64,000 bases of DNA, from positions 13,679 through 77,678 of the forward strand of contig CAZZHH010000010.1 of NCBI GenBank assembly GCA_964653595.1, given 5' to 3'. The translations under genes and the position numbers were made by a program. Of the stretch, positions 54,061 through 63,014 are shown in pieces (the stretch's first letter is position 1; each line of letters opens with the position of its first letter). A model generated the notes under the pieces. The model searched no databases and was not told the DNA's origin. It worked only from the letters and a program-made list of their open reading frames with translations. This DNA is from JBAXTE01 sp964653595 (GTDB taxonomy: Bacteria; Bacteroidota; Bacteroidia; Bacteroidales; WCHB1-69).

Positions 54061-54088
54061 AAAACCGCACTTTCTTAAGTGCGGTTTT
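54061..54088 (+). terminator. Terminator between the C25 genes
   Basis: AAAACCGCACTT (54061-54072) pairs perfectly with AAGTGCGGTTTT (54077-54088), followed by a T-run. It makes independent or reduced transcription of the second protease likely. Confidence 0.9.
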
Positions 54089-54111
54089 TTTCGCAAATAA
54101 TAAAAAAATAG

Positions 54112-57100
54112 ATGAAAAGATTTACATTTTTTTTAGCCTCCATACTATGGATACAAGGTTTTGTGATGGCACAGAACACGGCAACAATGATTGACTCAGA
54201 CTCTAAGGGAGTAACTCTCAAATTTTCATTAACAGATTACCGTTTGAAATCGGTAACAACTCAAAAAGGGGCTGCAAATGTGGTAGTTGCAAATAATTGT
54301 TATCCAATAATGCAAAAAGGGATGCCAGATATGCTTAAAATGGCTACAGCTATTGCGTTGCCAAACAGTGGTAGTTTTACCACAAAGGTTATCAGCGAAA
54401 AGCATAAGGATATCTCTTCGGCAATCATCGCTCCTTCCAAGGGAAACCTAAAACGAAATGTAAATCCAGAAACTATTGGCTATGAATATGGTGCAGCATA
54501 CCAGCAAGATGCATTTTTTCCAAAAGACATCATCACCTCCAACACTCCTTATATTGCAAGAAGTATAAGAGGTTGCGCTATCGACGCCAACATGATGCAA
54601 TATAATCCCATTCAAAAGGTTCTTCGTGTTTATTCCGAAGTGATTGTAAAAATTGAGTTTAACACCAACCGAGGAGAAAATGAACTCACCAATCCCAAAC
54701 CCATAGATGCAGAGTTTGAGGCAATATACAAACGACAGTTCCTTAATTATAATACAGCAAAATATACTGCGGTGAACGAAACTGGTGAATTGCTGATTAT
54801 TTGTCACGATGCATTTATGACCGCCATGCAACCATTTGTAGTGCACAAACAAAACATGGGAATTCCAACTACTATGGTAGGAACTAGTACTGCGGGCACA
54901 ACGGTAGCTGCTATCAAAGCCTATATCAGCAATGCGTATGCAACAAAAAACTTAAAATATGTTTTGTTAGTAGGCGATTATGCTCAAGTTACCACTACGA
55001 TGCTTACGATAGATGCCACCCCAAGTGGGTCGGACAACAACTATGCATATTTATCAGGAAACGATCATTATCCTGAAATTTTTGTAGGTAGGTTTTCTGC
55101 TGAGACAGTTGCACACGTAAGCACGATGGTGCAACGCACAATATCCTACGAAACCAATCCTGCTGCTGGTAATTGGATAACCTCAGGCATTGGAATTGCT
55201 TCTTCCGAAGGACCAGGAGACAATAGCGAGTACGACTATACCCACATCCGCAATATACGCACAAAACTGATGGGATATAACTACACTAATATTGCGGAAG
55301 AATATGATGGAAGTCAAGGTGGAGAAGATTTATCTGGAAATGCTTCTGCTACCCGTATTTCAGACTCGATAAATCGTGGTGTTGGGATTATAACCTATTG
55401 TGGACATGGCGACTGGAATATGTTTGTATCGAGTGGTTTCAACAACAACAACGTAGATGCGCTTCAAAATACCACCAAATGGCCATTTATTTTCTCCGTT
55501 GCATGCGTAAATGGGAATTTTACATCCCAAACCTGTTTTGCAGAACATTGGCTTCGTGCTAGCTACAACGGTCAACCAGCTGGAGCTTTGGCTACCGTAA
55601 TGTCAACCATCAACCAACCTTGGAATCCCCCAATGAAAGGGCAAGACGAAATGGTAAATATTCTTACCGAAACATATGCTTCTAATATAAAGCGTACCTA
55701 TGGCGGGATAACCATGAATGCCATGATGTCGATGTTAGATACCTATTCTTCTAGCTCATACGAAACGATGGATACGTGGAATATTTTTGGAGATCCATCG
55801 GTGATGGTTAGAACCGCTGAGGCAACACCTATCACAATGTCTCATGCTAATAGCACGTTAATAGGCACAACCGCTATTCCAGTTTTTTCACCAGTGGAAG
55901 GAGCTAAAGTTTCATTAAGAAAAGATGGCGTTTTATTAGGAATTGGAACTATATCTGGAGGCTCAGTAACCATTGCTGTAGACACCATTCATACCACAGG
56001 AATCATTGAGGTAACTGGAAGTGCATACAATAATAGCCCATATCATGGAGTAATTTATGTTATCGATGGAACTACGCCATTTGTTGCAATGTCAACGGTA
56101 ACGTTAAATGATATCCAAGGCAACAACAATCAATTGGCCGATTACGGAGATACTATTTTACTAAATGTTACATTGAAAAACATGGGATTAGTTGGGGCAA
56201 ATAATGTTTCTGCTACTCTTACCAATCCAGGAACACATACCTCCATTATCGACAATAGTGGAACTTTTGGAAGTATTTCAGCCACAGATTCAGTCACTAT
56301 TAACGGAGCTTTTAAAGTAGCCGTCTCATCTTTGGTTCCCGATCAAACTATGAATACATACACCGTTTCAATAACAGATGGAAATGATAACTGGACCTCA
56401 TATTACACGGTGTGGATGAATGCTCCTAAATTAAAAAATCAACCCATCAGTATTAATGATGCTGGCAATGTACTCGCTAATTCTATTTTAGATGCGGGTG
56501 AAAACGCAAATATTGTGGTTCCTGTGAAGAACTTGGGTCATGCTAATTGCAATGCAACTACAGTAACTCTCACCACCACCTCAACGGATGTAACTATCAC
56601 AAATTCTGTGGTAAATTTCACTTCTCTCAATACAGGGTCAACTCAAACTGCTTCTTTTCCAATTACCGTAGGTGCAAATCCAACCAATGCCAATGTTCAA
56701 TTTAAAATTGTAAGTGGATGCGGATCGTATACAGACACCACTATTTTCAATACCAGAATTGGCGCAACAGTAGAAGACTGGGAATCGAACAACTTCAGCA
56801 AATATACTTGGACTAATGATGCTACTAATCCATGGACCATCGTAAATACATCGCCACAAGAGGGTGTATATTGTGCTAGATCGGGTGCAATTTCAAATTC
56901 TCAAACTTCTACTCTTCAAATATCGATGAATGTTGCTGCAGCCGATTCTATCTCTTTCTGGTATAAAGTTTCCAGTGAATCTACGTATGATTTTTTGAGA
57001 TTTTATATACTTACCGTTAAACGAGGAGAATGGAGTGGTGAAATTGGATGGACTCGCGCCAGCTACCCTGTTACTGCCGGAAACAAAACTTTTAAATGGA

Positions 57101-57465
57101 TATATAGCAAAGATCAAATGGAATTAGCTGGTAGCGACTGTGCGTGGGTTGATTTTATCACTCTTCCCCAAGTAGTATCTACAGTTGGCGTTGAAACCGA
57201 AACCGTCGATACTCGTTACTCGGTATACCCAAATCCAGCTATAAACGAAGTAAACATAAATATTTTAGCTCCAAAAACTGAAGATTTTTCGGTTTCGATG
57301 ATAGATATTACCGGAAAAGTGGTAGCACAAACAATTACCTCTGTAACTGCAAACATGCCAAATACGGTTCGTTTTTCAACGGCTGAACTTTCAAACGGAG
57401 TCTATTTTGTAAAAATGAATTCAATAAGTACCCAAAAGACCATTAAGGTCTTCGTGGTGAAATAA
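54112..57465 (+). CDS. Second gingipain-like C25 cysteine protease with T9SS sorting domain
   Basis: 1117 residues, organised like the preceding gene: signal peptide (FTFFLASILWIQGFVMAQ, about 3-21), propeptide, C25 catalytic domain with His432 in CGHGDW and Cys465 in SVACVNGNF (33 residues apart, and nearly the RgpB wording), Ig-like domains, a MAM-like domain (VEDWESNNFSKYTW) and a sorting domain (YSVYPNPAINEVNI ... VKMNSISTQKTIKVFVVK). The two proteins share architecture but differ widely in sequence, so the duplication is old. The proteolytic site is closer to classical gingipains here than in the first gene. Exported through the T9SS. Confidence 0.92.
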   Translation: MKRFTFFLASILWIQGFVMAQNTATMIDSDSKGVTLKFSLTDYRLKSVTTQKGAANVVVANNCYPIMQKGMPDMLKMATAIALPNSGSFTTKVISEKHKDISSAIIAPSKGNLKRNVNPETIGYEYGAAYQQDAFFPKDIITSNTPYIARSIRGCAIDANMMQYNPIQKVLRVYSEVIVKIEFNTNRGENELTNPKPIDAEFEAIYKRQFLNYNTAKYTAVNETGELLIICHDAFMTAMQPFVVHKQNMGIPTTMVGTSTAGTTVAAIKAYISNAYATKNLKYVLLVGDYAQVTTTMLTIDATPSGSDNNYAYLSGNDHYPEIFVGRFSAETVAHVSTMVQRTISYETNPAAGNWITSGIGIASSEGPGDNSEYDYTHIRNIRTKLMGYNYTNIAEEYDGSQGGEDLSGNASATRISDSINRGVGIITYCGHGDWNMFVSSGFNNNNVDALQNTTKWPFIFSVACVNGNFTSQTCFAEHWLRASYNGQPAGALATVMSTINQPWNPPMKGQDEMVNILTETYASNIKRTYGGITMNAMMSMLDTYSSSSYETMDTWNIFGDPSVMVRTAEATPITMSHANSTLIGTTAIPVFSPVEGAKVSLRKDGVLLGIGTISGGSVTIAVDTIHTTGIIEVTGSAYNNSPYHGVIYVIDGTTPFVAMSTVTLNDIQGNNNQLADYGDTILLNVTLKNMGLVGANNVSATLTNPGTHTSIIDNSGTFGSISATDSVTINGAFKVAVSSLVPDQTMNTYTVSITDGNDNWTSYYTVWMNAPKLKNQPISINDAGNVLANSILDAGENANIVVPVKNLGHANCNATTVTLTTTSTDVTITNSVVNFTSLNTGSTQTASFPITVGANPTNANVQFKIVSGCGSYTDTTIFNTRIGATVEDWESNNFSKYTWTNDATNPWTIVNTSPQEGVYCARSGAISNSQTSTLQISMNVAAADSISFWYKVSSESTYDFLRFYILTVKRGEWSGEIGWTRASYPVTAGNKTFKWIYSKDQMELAGSDCAWVDFITLPQVVSTVGVETETVDTRYSVYPNPAINEVNINILAPKTEDFSVSMIDITGKVVAQTITSVTANMPNTVRFSTAELSNGVYFVKMNSISTQKTIKVFVVK

Positions 57466-57490
57466 TACGAGACACCAAATTACTACAATA

Positions 57491-57515
57491 GGGATCGCTT
57501 CGGCGGTCTCTTTTT
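57491..57515 (+). terminator. Terminator after the second C25 gene
   Basis: GGGATCGC-TTCG-GCGGTCTC (57491-57510) forms an 8-bp stem with wobble pairs and a TTCG loop, followed by five T residues. Confidence 0.85.
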
Positions 57516-57576
57516 GCTTGACAAACATCCTCGTTATAATCGTTCGAACATCTCTAATTTGCAATTATCACATAAA

Positions 57577-57909
57577 ATGACTAATATTGCACAAGAAAAA
57601 ATTCCGATGATAAAACAATGGTTACATACAATTTATAAATTCAAAATTCCCTACCTCGGAATTGCTTTGTTGGTGCCGTTGCTCTTAGTTAGGGATAAGT
57701 TGCTCTACTCCGATCTGTCCATTTGCAAATTCGATGCGCTGCTACCCGCGATTGCCACTTTTGAAAACGTTGATATCTCTAAACGGGTTTGGCTTTTCTA
57801 CGGTTCCTTTTTTATTCTATTTGGTGGGATTTTGATATTGTCCTTCTTGGCTTTCGTCCTCAGGAGAAGGTTCAACATGCTGAAATTTCCATTGAAGGCC
57901 GTCAATTAA
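57577..57909 (+). CDS. N-terminal piece of a GT-C-like membrane protein, ended by in-frame TAA
   Basis: 110 residues from ATG 57577 (the frame is also open to TTG 57514). Two transmembrane segments: IPYLGIALLVPLLL and VWLFYGSFFILFGGILILSFLAFVL. It stops at TAA 57907-57909, yet the same frame continues directly (LSFFGILFLFYELIGFPQ, another membrane helix) into the large gene starting at 57967. So this is most likely the beginning of one protein of about 940 residues that carries a nonsense codon (a CAA to TAA change would explain it). If the TAA is real, this product is a truncated two-helix protein. Confidence 0.7.
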   Translation: MTNIAQEKIPMIKQWLHTIYKFKIPYLGIALLVPLLLVRDKLLYSDLSICKFDALLPAIATFENVDISKRVWLFYGSFFILFGGILILSFLAFVLRRRFNMLKFPLKAVN

Positions 57910-57966
57910 CTCTCCTTTTTCGGGATCCTGTTCCTATTTTACGAGTTAATCGGCTTTCCACAGATC

Positions 57967-60405
57967 ATGGGGCTGAAATTGATTTTTAGCTTGATCACAT
58001 GCGTTATTGTTTATTACACTGCGGTTTCCGCAACCAAAAGCCGGATCATCCGTGCTGACCAAAATATCCTTTATTGGCTAGGAACCTTGTCATTTAGTCT
58101 TTCTTTCCTTATTCGCGAAGTGGCTTTTTGGCTAGGGTTCCAAGACATCTCTATCATGCTTGTTTTCGTTATGCTGTTTTTTGTATTGATCACGATGCTC
58201 CTTATCGCTTTGGAGGTTTTCAGGCTCAAGTTCAAAACACTTTTCAACGGCTCATTGCCCCTTTTTTTCATCCCATTCTTGTCTGTTCTGAGTGATGAAA
58301 CCTACCTGATACTCAACCAACGGAACATCCATCTGCTTTCCCCAAACCTATTTTATTTGATCTGGATTGCGTTACTGGTCACATTTCTACTTGTCTGGCA
58401 TAAAAAGAAAAGGCAAACCGACCGCTCCCTTGAGCAAACGCTGAATCTCTATATTTTCCCCACTTTATTGGCAGGTATCCTTGTCTTCGTTTTTTACCAG
58501 CCCTTTATCAACCAACCCACAGAGCTATTCGAGCTGGCTAATCCCGCAAATGGAATGATGCGACTTTTCGAATTTGGTCAAACACCAATATTGGAGGCGT
58601 TCGGCTCCCACGTATTGTCCGATTTTGGGCTCATGCCTTTATATTCGTTGCTCAACGGGTACGATGGCTCGCTCTCTTTCCTAATCTATGGGGGCATAGC
58701 AGACATCGTCTTTTGGCTGATTTTCTACTTTTTCCTGTGCCGCATATTCAGGAGTGGAATCCTCGCATTTTCAACCATCTTGCTGATTCCGTTCATCCAT
58801 TATTTCTTTATGAATTCCTATTTTATGATATTTGCAATCACATTCCTGTTTGCAAAATTATACCGTACAAATTCGATCAAGACCATGGTATTCATCGAAC
58901 TTGTTACTTTGTTTTCCTGCTTGTGGAAGATAGAGTTAGGAATTTCCGCCATTGCCATCACCACCATCCTCTTTACCAGCTACCTCATTCATGGGCGCTT
59001 CCGCAAAAAGCAAATGCTTGATTTCGTAAAATCCATCGCATTGATCCTCGCCGTATGTGCCACAGCTGTCATTGTGCTGATTGCATTCACCCGTATCGAC
59101 ATCCATTCCAACTTCAAGCAGGCCTTGGACTACCTTGGCGCCAGTCAGGCCCATGGTTTGCCAATCGTCACCTTGTCCTACAACCGCATCTATTATCTTC
59201 ATTACTACCTCTTTCCGGCTATTTCGACTCTACTGCTCATCTTTTACCTGGTTCGGCTTAATGTCAAAAAGGTGCCAAAAGGGCTGTTTTTCGATATCTC
59301 TATGGTCTCCATGCTCGTTTTTTATTTCATGAACGCCCAACGAGGGCTGGTGCGCCACTCCTTGGCCGAAACCAACGAATCCTTCATCAGCTCGTTCTTC
59401 TACCTGATAATTGTCTTGTTTGTCTGGGACATCGCGAAACAGAACAGAAAGCTGTTGATCCTGATTCCGTTTGTAATGACCCTTGTTGTGTTTGTATTCA
59501 GAAAAGGGGAAGACACCGACCTAATCAGCAATTACACCCAATTTACATCGAAATTCCACGCCAATGATTCCGTGCAACGCACCAATTTCAGGGTGAAAAG
59601 GGTGAAAGGGACGGAACCCTTTGCAAAGCAACAATATGCGGATTTAAAGGAATTCATGGACACGAACTTCAGCCCAAAAGCAACATTCCTAGACTTTTCA
59701 AACACCCCGATGCTCTACTTTTACACCGGAAGGAATGTGCCCTCCTATTTCAATCAGTATATGCAGAATACGGTGATGGAATCATTGCAGCGTGAGAATA
59801 TCGCCCTGCTGGGAAAACTTGATATTCCAGTGGTCGTTTTCGCAAACGTCCCCGAAAACTGGTTTGACTACACCGATGGAGTTCCAAATACGATGCGTTA
59901 TGCGCTCATCTCCCAACACATTTTTCAAAATTACAAACCCTTCGATGTGATAAGCAATCACCTAATATGGATAAGAAACGACCTCGACTTGAAGGGCGGC
60001 AAGCCGCTAGACAGTAGCCTGATTTATGCTCCGAAATGCTATACCCTCAGACAATACCCGCACTTGTGGTCAAAAAGCAAGGATGCCAAAGCCCTTGTCC
60101 CGGTTGAAAAAGAGGATAGACCATCCGCCGATAGGACACGGCGTTTTGGGAATTTTGCGGTGATATCGTTGCCAAAGCAAGCAGAATCGCAGGAGTTACT
60201 GTTTCATTTTGCCAAAGATTCAATCACGCTAGGCTCGTTCAGCTTCATTACCACCGTTTCACACAAGGAGGAGGCCTACTGCTTCCCATTGAGCGCACAC
60301 TACAACTGGATATACTACGACTGCAACCGATTGTTCGTCACAACAAAAAACATGGTTCCGTTCACCCCATCCAAAATAGAAATCTGCAAACACCCGGAAA
60401 AATGA
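57967..60405 (+). CDS. Large GT-C-like polytopic membrane protein (main part of split gene)
   Basis: 812 residues from ATG 57967. About 14 hydrophobic segments in the first 520 residues, then a soluble, presumably periplasmic C-terminal domain (about 530-812) without motifs I can name. The layout is that of GT-C fold polyprenyl-sugar-dependent glycosyltransferases or related surface-glycan enzymes; an acidic loop after the first helices (FQPFINQPTELFEL-like region, near 175-190) is compatible but no family signature is decisive. In frame with the piece at 57577-57909, 57 bp apart, with the intervening sequence reading as a membrane helix. The ATGA overlap with the GT9 gene indicates one operon. 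G+C is higher than in the flanks, which suggests acquisition as a unit. Confidence 0.75.
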   Translation: MGLKLIFSLITCVIVYYTAVSATKSRIIRADQNILYWLGTLSFSLSFLIREVAFWLGFQDISIMLVFVMLFFVLITMLLIALEVFRLKFKTLFNGSLPLFFIPFLSVLSDETYLILNQRNIHLLSPNLFYLIWIALLVTFLLVWHKKKRQTDRSLEQTLNLYIFPTLLAGILVFVFYQPFINQPTELFELANPANGMMRLFEFGQTPILEAFGSHVLSDFGLMPLYSLLNGYDGSLSFLIYGGIADIVFWLIFYFFLCRIFRSGILAFSTILLIPFIHYFFMNSYFMIFAITFLFAKLYRTNSIKTMVFIELVTLFSCLWKIELGISAIAITTILFTSYLIHGRFRKKQMLDFVKSIALILAVCATAVIVLIAFTRIDIHSNFKQALDYLGASQAHGLPIVTLSYNRIYYLHYYLFPAISTLLLIFYLVRLNVKKVPKGLFFDISMVSMLVFYFMNAQRGLVRHSLAETNESFISSFFYLIIVLFVWDIAKQNRKLLILIPFVMTLVVFVFRKGEDTDLISNYTQFTSKFHANDSVQRTNFRVKRVKGTEPFAKQQYADLKEFMDTNFSPKATFLDFSNTPMLYFYTGRNVPSYFNQYMQNTVMESLQRENIALLGKLDIPVVVFANVPENWFDYTDGVPNTMRYALISQHIFQNYKPFDVISNHLIWIRNDLDLKGGKPLDSSLIYAPKCYTLRQYPHLWSKSKDAKALVPVEKEDRPSADRTRRFGNFAVISLPKQAESQELLFHFAKDSITLGSFSFITTVSHKEEAYCFPLSAHYNWIYYDCNRLFVTTKNMVPFTPSKIEICKHPEK

Positions 60406-61640
60406 AAACAAGAACAAAAATCCTGTTGGATGAATATATTGTAGGCCCATTTGTCAAGGCAGTCAATCTATTGGTCATTCCGCTAGGTAAAATCATGAAA
60501 ATCGACCATGACCTGCACAAGTCCTTTTCCACCATTGCAATATGCAAATACAAGGGCATGGGTAGCATCATCCAATCCACCCCCCTGATCAAAACGCTCA
60601 AGAGAAACCATCCCCATGCGAAGATTATATTTGTGACCTCCATCGAGAACAAGCAGATCATCAACTTGATCGAGGACATTGACGAGGTGATTTACATTAA
60701 CGACAATTCTTTCTCAAGTTTGACCCTTTCGATTTTCCCTTTCGTGAGAAATCTGATGAAACGGAAGATCGAGGTCTTTATAGATTTGGAGGTCTACTCT
60801 AATTTCAGCACCTTGGTCTCGTTGCTGAGTATGTCCAAAAACAGGCTGGGATTCTACATCAATTCCAAACATTACCGAATGGGGAACTACACCCACATGA
60901 TGTATTACAACACCCGAAGCAGTATTTCGGAAACCTACCTTCAATTCGCAGGGATGTTGAATTGCCGTACAAAGACAACGGGTCTTTACAAGTTCAAACC
61001 GTTTCCCCTTCCATCAACATTGAAAGGAACAAACCTCAATGGCCTTATCGTGATAAACCCCAACGCAAGCGACCTGCGGATAGAGCGGCAATGGCCGAGG
61101 GAGAAATACATCCAATTGATACGAGATATTTACAGCAACTATCCCGACAAGACGGTTGCGCTGATCGGCTCGAAGAAGGAGGCCGACTATGTGAAAGGCA
61201 TCATGTTAGAGTTGCCTAGTTGCGGACAGATCATCTCATTGGCCGGCAAAACCACGATTGCGGAACTTGTCGCCGTCATACAGCGCGCCCAGGTGGTGGT
61301 TACCAACGATACCGGCCCTATGCACATCGCCTTCGCCACGGAAACGCAAACCATCGCACTTTTCGGCCCCTGCTCGCCAACCCAGTACGGCAACAACAAA
61401 CACTGCATGGTGGTCTACCAGAACCTCTATTGCAGTCCCTGCGTACATGAATTTGTGACCCCGCCGTGCAACAATAACAATCACTGTATGAAATCGATCG
61501 ATTCGGCAAATGTGTTCAACCTGTTGCAATCATACCTCGACGGGACAATGGAGCAGACGTCCATCACAGGCGTCCGAAAGGAGATCCTTTTCGATTATGA
61601 CGATTTTACGATCGGGACGATAGGCAGGGGAAACGGGTGA
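60402..61640 (+). CDS. Glycosyltransferase family 9 (heptosyltransferase-like)
   Basis: 412-residue GT-B glycosyltransferase of family GT9, which adds heptose or related sugars to lipopolysaccharide cores from ADP-sugars. Visible: GSIIQSTPLIKTLKRNHPHAKIIFVTS in the acceptor domain (53-80), NPNASDLRIERQWPREKYIQLI, and the donor-site hallmark VTNDTGPMHIAFATETQTIALFGPCSPTQYG near 305-335. A Cys-rich insert follows (YCSPCVHEF...PPCNNNNHCMKS), a feature of some family members. ATG overlaps the TGA of the upstream membrane protein by four bases, so they are translationally coupled. Same elevated G+C as its neighbour. Confidence 0.9.
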   Translation: MKTRTKILLDEYIVGPFVKAVNLLVIPLGKIMKIDHDLHKSFSTIAICKYKGMGSIIQSTPLIKTLKRNHPHAKIIFVTSIENKQIINLIEDIDEVIYINDNSFSSLTLSIFPFVRNLMKRKIEVFIDLEVYSNFSTLVSLLSMSKNRLGFYINSKHYRMGNYTHMMYYNTRSSISETYLQFAGMLNCRTKTTGLYKFKPFPLPSTLKGTNLNGLIVINPNASDLRIERQWPREKYIQLIRDIYSNYPDKTVALIGSKKEADYVKGIMLELPSCGQIISLAGKTTIAELVAVIQRAQVVVTNDTGPMHIAFATETQTIALFGPCSPTQYGNNKHCMVVYQNLYCSPCVHEFVTPPCNNNNHCMKSIDSANVFNLLQSYLDGTMEQTSITGVRKEILFDYDDFTIGTIGRGNG

Positions 61641-61875
61641 AGATTGGCGCAGTCGAATCCAAAGAGGTTAACAAGTAGCTAAGTGGCAGAGTAATCTGAG
61701 GTTCATGCGAATAGCTCCTCTCTCATATACAGATCCCGAAAAATGGACATTATTTCAATCTACTCAATGTCGGGACAACAATGTAAAAAATGGGGTTTCT
61801 AAATTTGCCTTTTTTACATAATTTGGGTGATTTCGATCCGCCGATTGGCGAAAACCACCCTTGTGTGTTTTTAAA

Positions 61876-62055
61876 TTAAATCCCAAATTAATCCATAAGA
61901 GATTTGAAAAAATCGAACTACTTGATTTAGTTGGGCATGCCCTCGCCTTCAAGCGGGGCTTAATCCCGATTTAATGTTTGTTTGATTCGTGTCAACGAAT
62001 TGATTTAGAAACATTTAATCGTTTCAGCGATTGTATCGCTGATTTAGGGTTAAAT
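61876..62055. repeat. 180-bp structured direct repeat, copy 1
   Basis: Aligns along its whole length to 63776-63954 with about nine substitutions and one single-base indel. It contains possible hairpins: GGGCATGCCC, GCCC-CGC/GCG-GGGC, ATTCGT/ACGAAT and CAGCGAT-TGT-ATCGCTG. Its 3' 38 bases recur at 10165-10202 on the other strand. Together with copy 2 it brackets the Fic module. Confidence 0.9.
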
Positions 62056-62095
62056 CCCAAGAAGTTGACTGCGATGCACTTAGCTACATCAACGT

Positions 62096-62195
62096 GAAGC
62101 TTTTAGCACTGAGCTTCGCCTGCTTGCCACGCCATGGCGTGTGCCTGCCACGCCTTAGCGTGGCCTGCCAGGCTCCAGCTTGGTGTCCAGCTTAA
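62096..62195. repeat. Array of tandem hairpins
   Basis: Successive stems: GAAGCT/AGCTTC (62096-62101, 62112-62117), the 14-bp palindrome CACGCCATGGCGTG (62128-62141), GCCACGC-CTTA-GCGTGGC (62147-62164) and CCAGGC-TCCA-GCTTGG just after. The units resemble each other and have differing but complementary arms, as if a hairpin unit had been multiplied. Confidence 0.65.
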
Positions 62196-62340
62196 GCGGG
62201 ATCGAAGTGTCGAAGGCACATATTATAAATAACGAGTATTGAAAATTAATTGGAAATAATCACTATTTTCCGATTAAAACGTAATGAAACAAAATCCTTA
62301 AAGATTTCTCACTTCGTTACCAATGACAGAATTTCGTATG

Positions 62341-62386
62341 ATAAAAAGCCGCCCGTTAGACAGGCTCAGGGAGACCGGCTTTTTAT
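62341..62386. terminator. Terminator-like stem in spacer
   Basis: ATAAAAAGCCG (62341-62351) pairs perfectly with CGGCTTTTTAT (62376-62386). It has A- and T-runs on both sides. No gene ends nearby, so it may be part of an intergenic repeat rather than a working terminator. Confidence 0.5.
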
Positions 62387-62471
62387 ATTAATATCACTAC
62401 TGTCACTAACCCTTTCTTTTCAATTTTTTGAATGGTGTCTCGAAATGACTATCAATATGTTATGGATAATC

Positions 62472-62514
62472 GGGAGGGGGTTGTAGGTGGCAATGCCACC
62501 TACAACCCCCTCCC
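62472..62514. repeat. Perfect 21-bp inverted repeat with 1-nt loop
   Basis: Arms 62472-62492 and 62494-62514 are exact reverse complements around a single A. The arms start GGGAGGGGGTTG and are strikingly G+C-rich in AT-rich surroundings. There are no T-runs, so it is not an obvious terminator. Confidence 0.9.
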
Positions 62515-62738
62515 GCCATAATATTCACTCTACCCCTTGTCATTCCGACCATAGGGAGAAATCTTATATCTTTTTATCAGACAACAATAAAATTTAATTA
62601 AACAATAATATTTGTAATTAATTCGCAAAAAAGAATGGGTAAAGCCATCCTTTTTGCGAATTGACCCAATTATTAGTACTATAAACACGTCCATCAATTA
62701 GTTATGCTTCATTCAGAAAAACGCTTCAAATAAAACAA

Positions 62739-62769
62739 TTGAAATAATTATAGAAAATTTGTATCTTTG
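62739..62769 (+). promoter_or_regulatory. Promoter of the Fic toxin-antitoxin operon
   Basis: TTG at 62739-62741, 20 bp, TATCTTTG at 62762-62769, 23 bp before the antitoxin ATG. Matches the Bacteroidota consensus in both elements and spacing. Confidence 0.8.
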
Positions 62770-62792
62770 TAAGGATTATAAATTGAATAAAA

Positions 62793-63014
62793 ATGTATAG
62801 AACAATAGAAATAGACCGAAATAACCTAACATTAATGGGAGTGAAGTTTTCTGATCTTAAAACATTGGAAAGTACTGCAAATGCTATTGGTACAAATATG
62901 TTTGAAGGCTTTGAGCCGACAAAAGAATTAATTCAATTATATGTAGATTGGAAAACAGGTTTAATTTCTGAAACAGACTTTTTGACTAATTTATATACCA
63001 TTTATGGAAAATAA
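62793..63014 (+). CDS. VbhA-like antitoxin of the Fic toxin
   Basis: 73 residues. Class I Fic antitoxins carry an inhibitory helix with the motif (S/T)xxxE(G/N), whose Glu blocks ATP gamma-phosphate binding in the toxin. Here it is Thr34-Asn-Met-Phe-Glu38-Gly39 (TNMFEG). The following EPTKELIQLYVDWKTGLISETDFLTNLY is the usual second half of VbhA-like antitoxins. It precedes the Fic gene with an 11-bp overlap, so both are made from one mRNA with the antitoxin first. It probably acts by direct binding and may autoregulate; no operator was identified. Confidence 0.85.
   Translation: MYRTIEIDRNNLTLMGVKFSDLKTLESTANAIGTNMFEGFEPTKELIQLYVDWKTGLISETDFLTNLYTIYGK

Larger units (their letters stand above)
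61641..62738. other. Repeat-dense spacer of about 1.1 kb
   Basis: No gene supported. In order it holds an AT-rich inverted repeat (61781-61790 with 61810-61819), the first 180-bp structured repeat (61876-62055), an array of small hairpins (62096-62195), a terminator-like stem (62341-62351 with 62376-62386) and a 43-base near-perfect palindrome (62472-62514). A TGTCATTCCGACC stretch (near 62538) is another wording common in Bacteroidota spacers. Confidence 0.75.

Noticed and set aside
61220..61509. Several overlapping frames on both strands inside the GT9 gene
   Set aside because: These arise from the local higher G+C; the GT9 frame explains the region with clear motifs.
61764..61952. 62-codon minus-strand frame at the edge of repeat copy 1
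   Set aside because: It runs across the structured repeat and has no protein-like features or start context.
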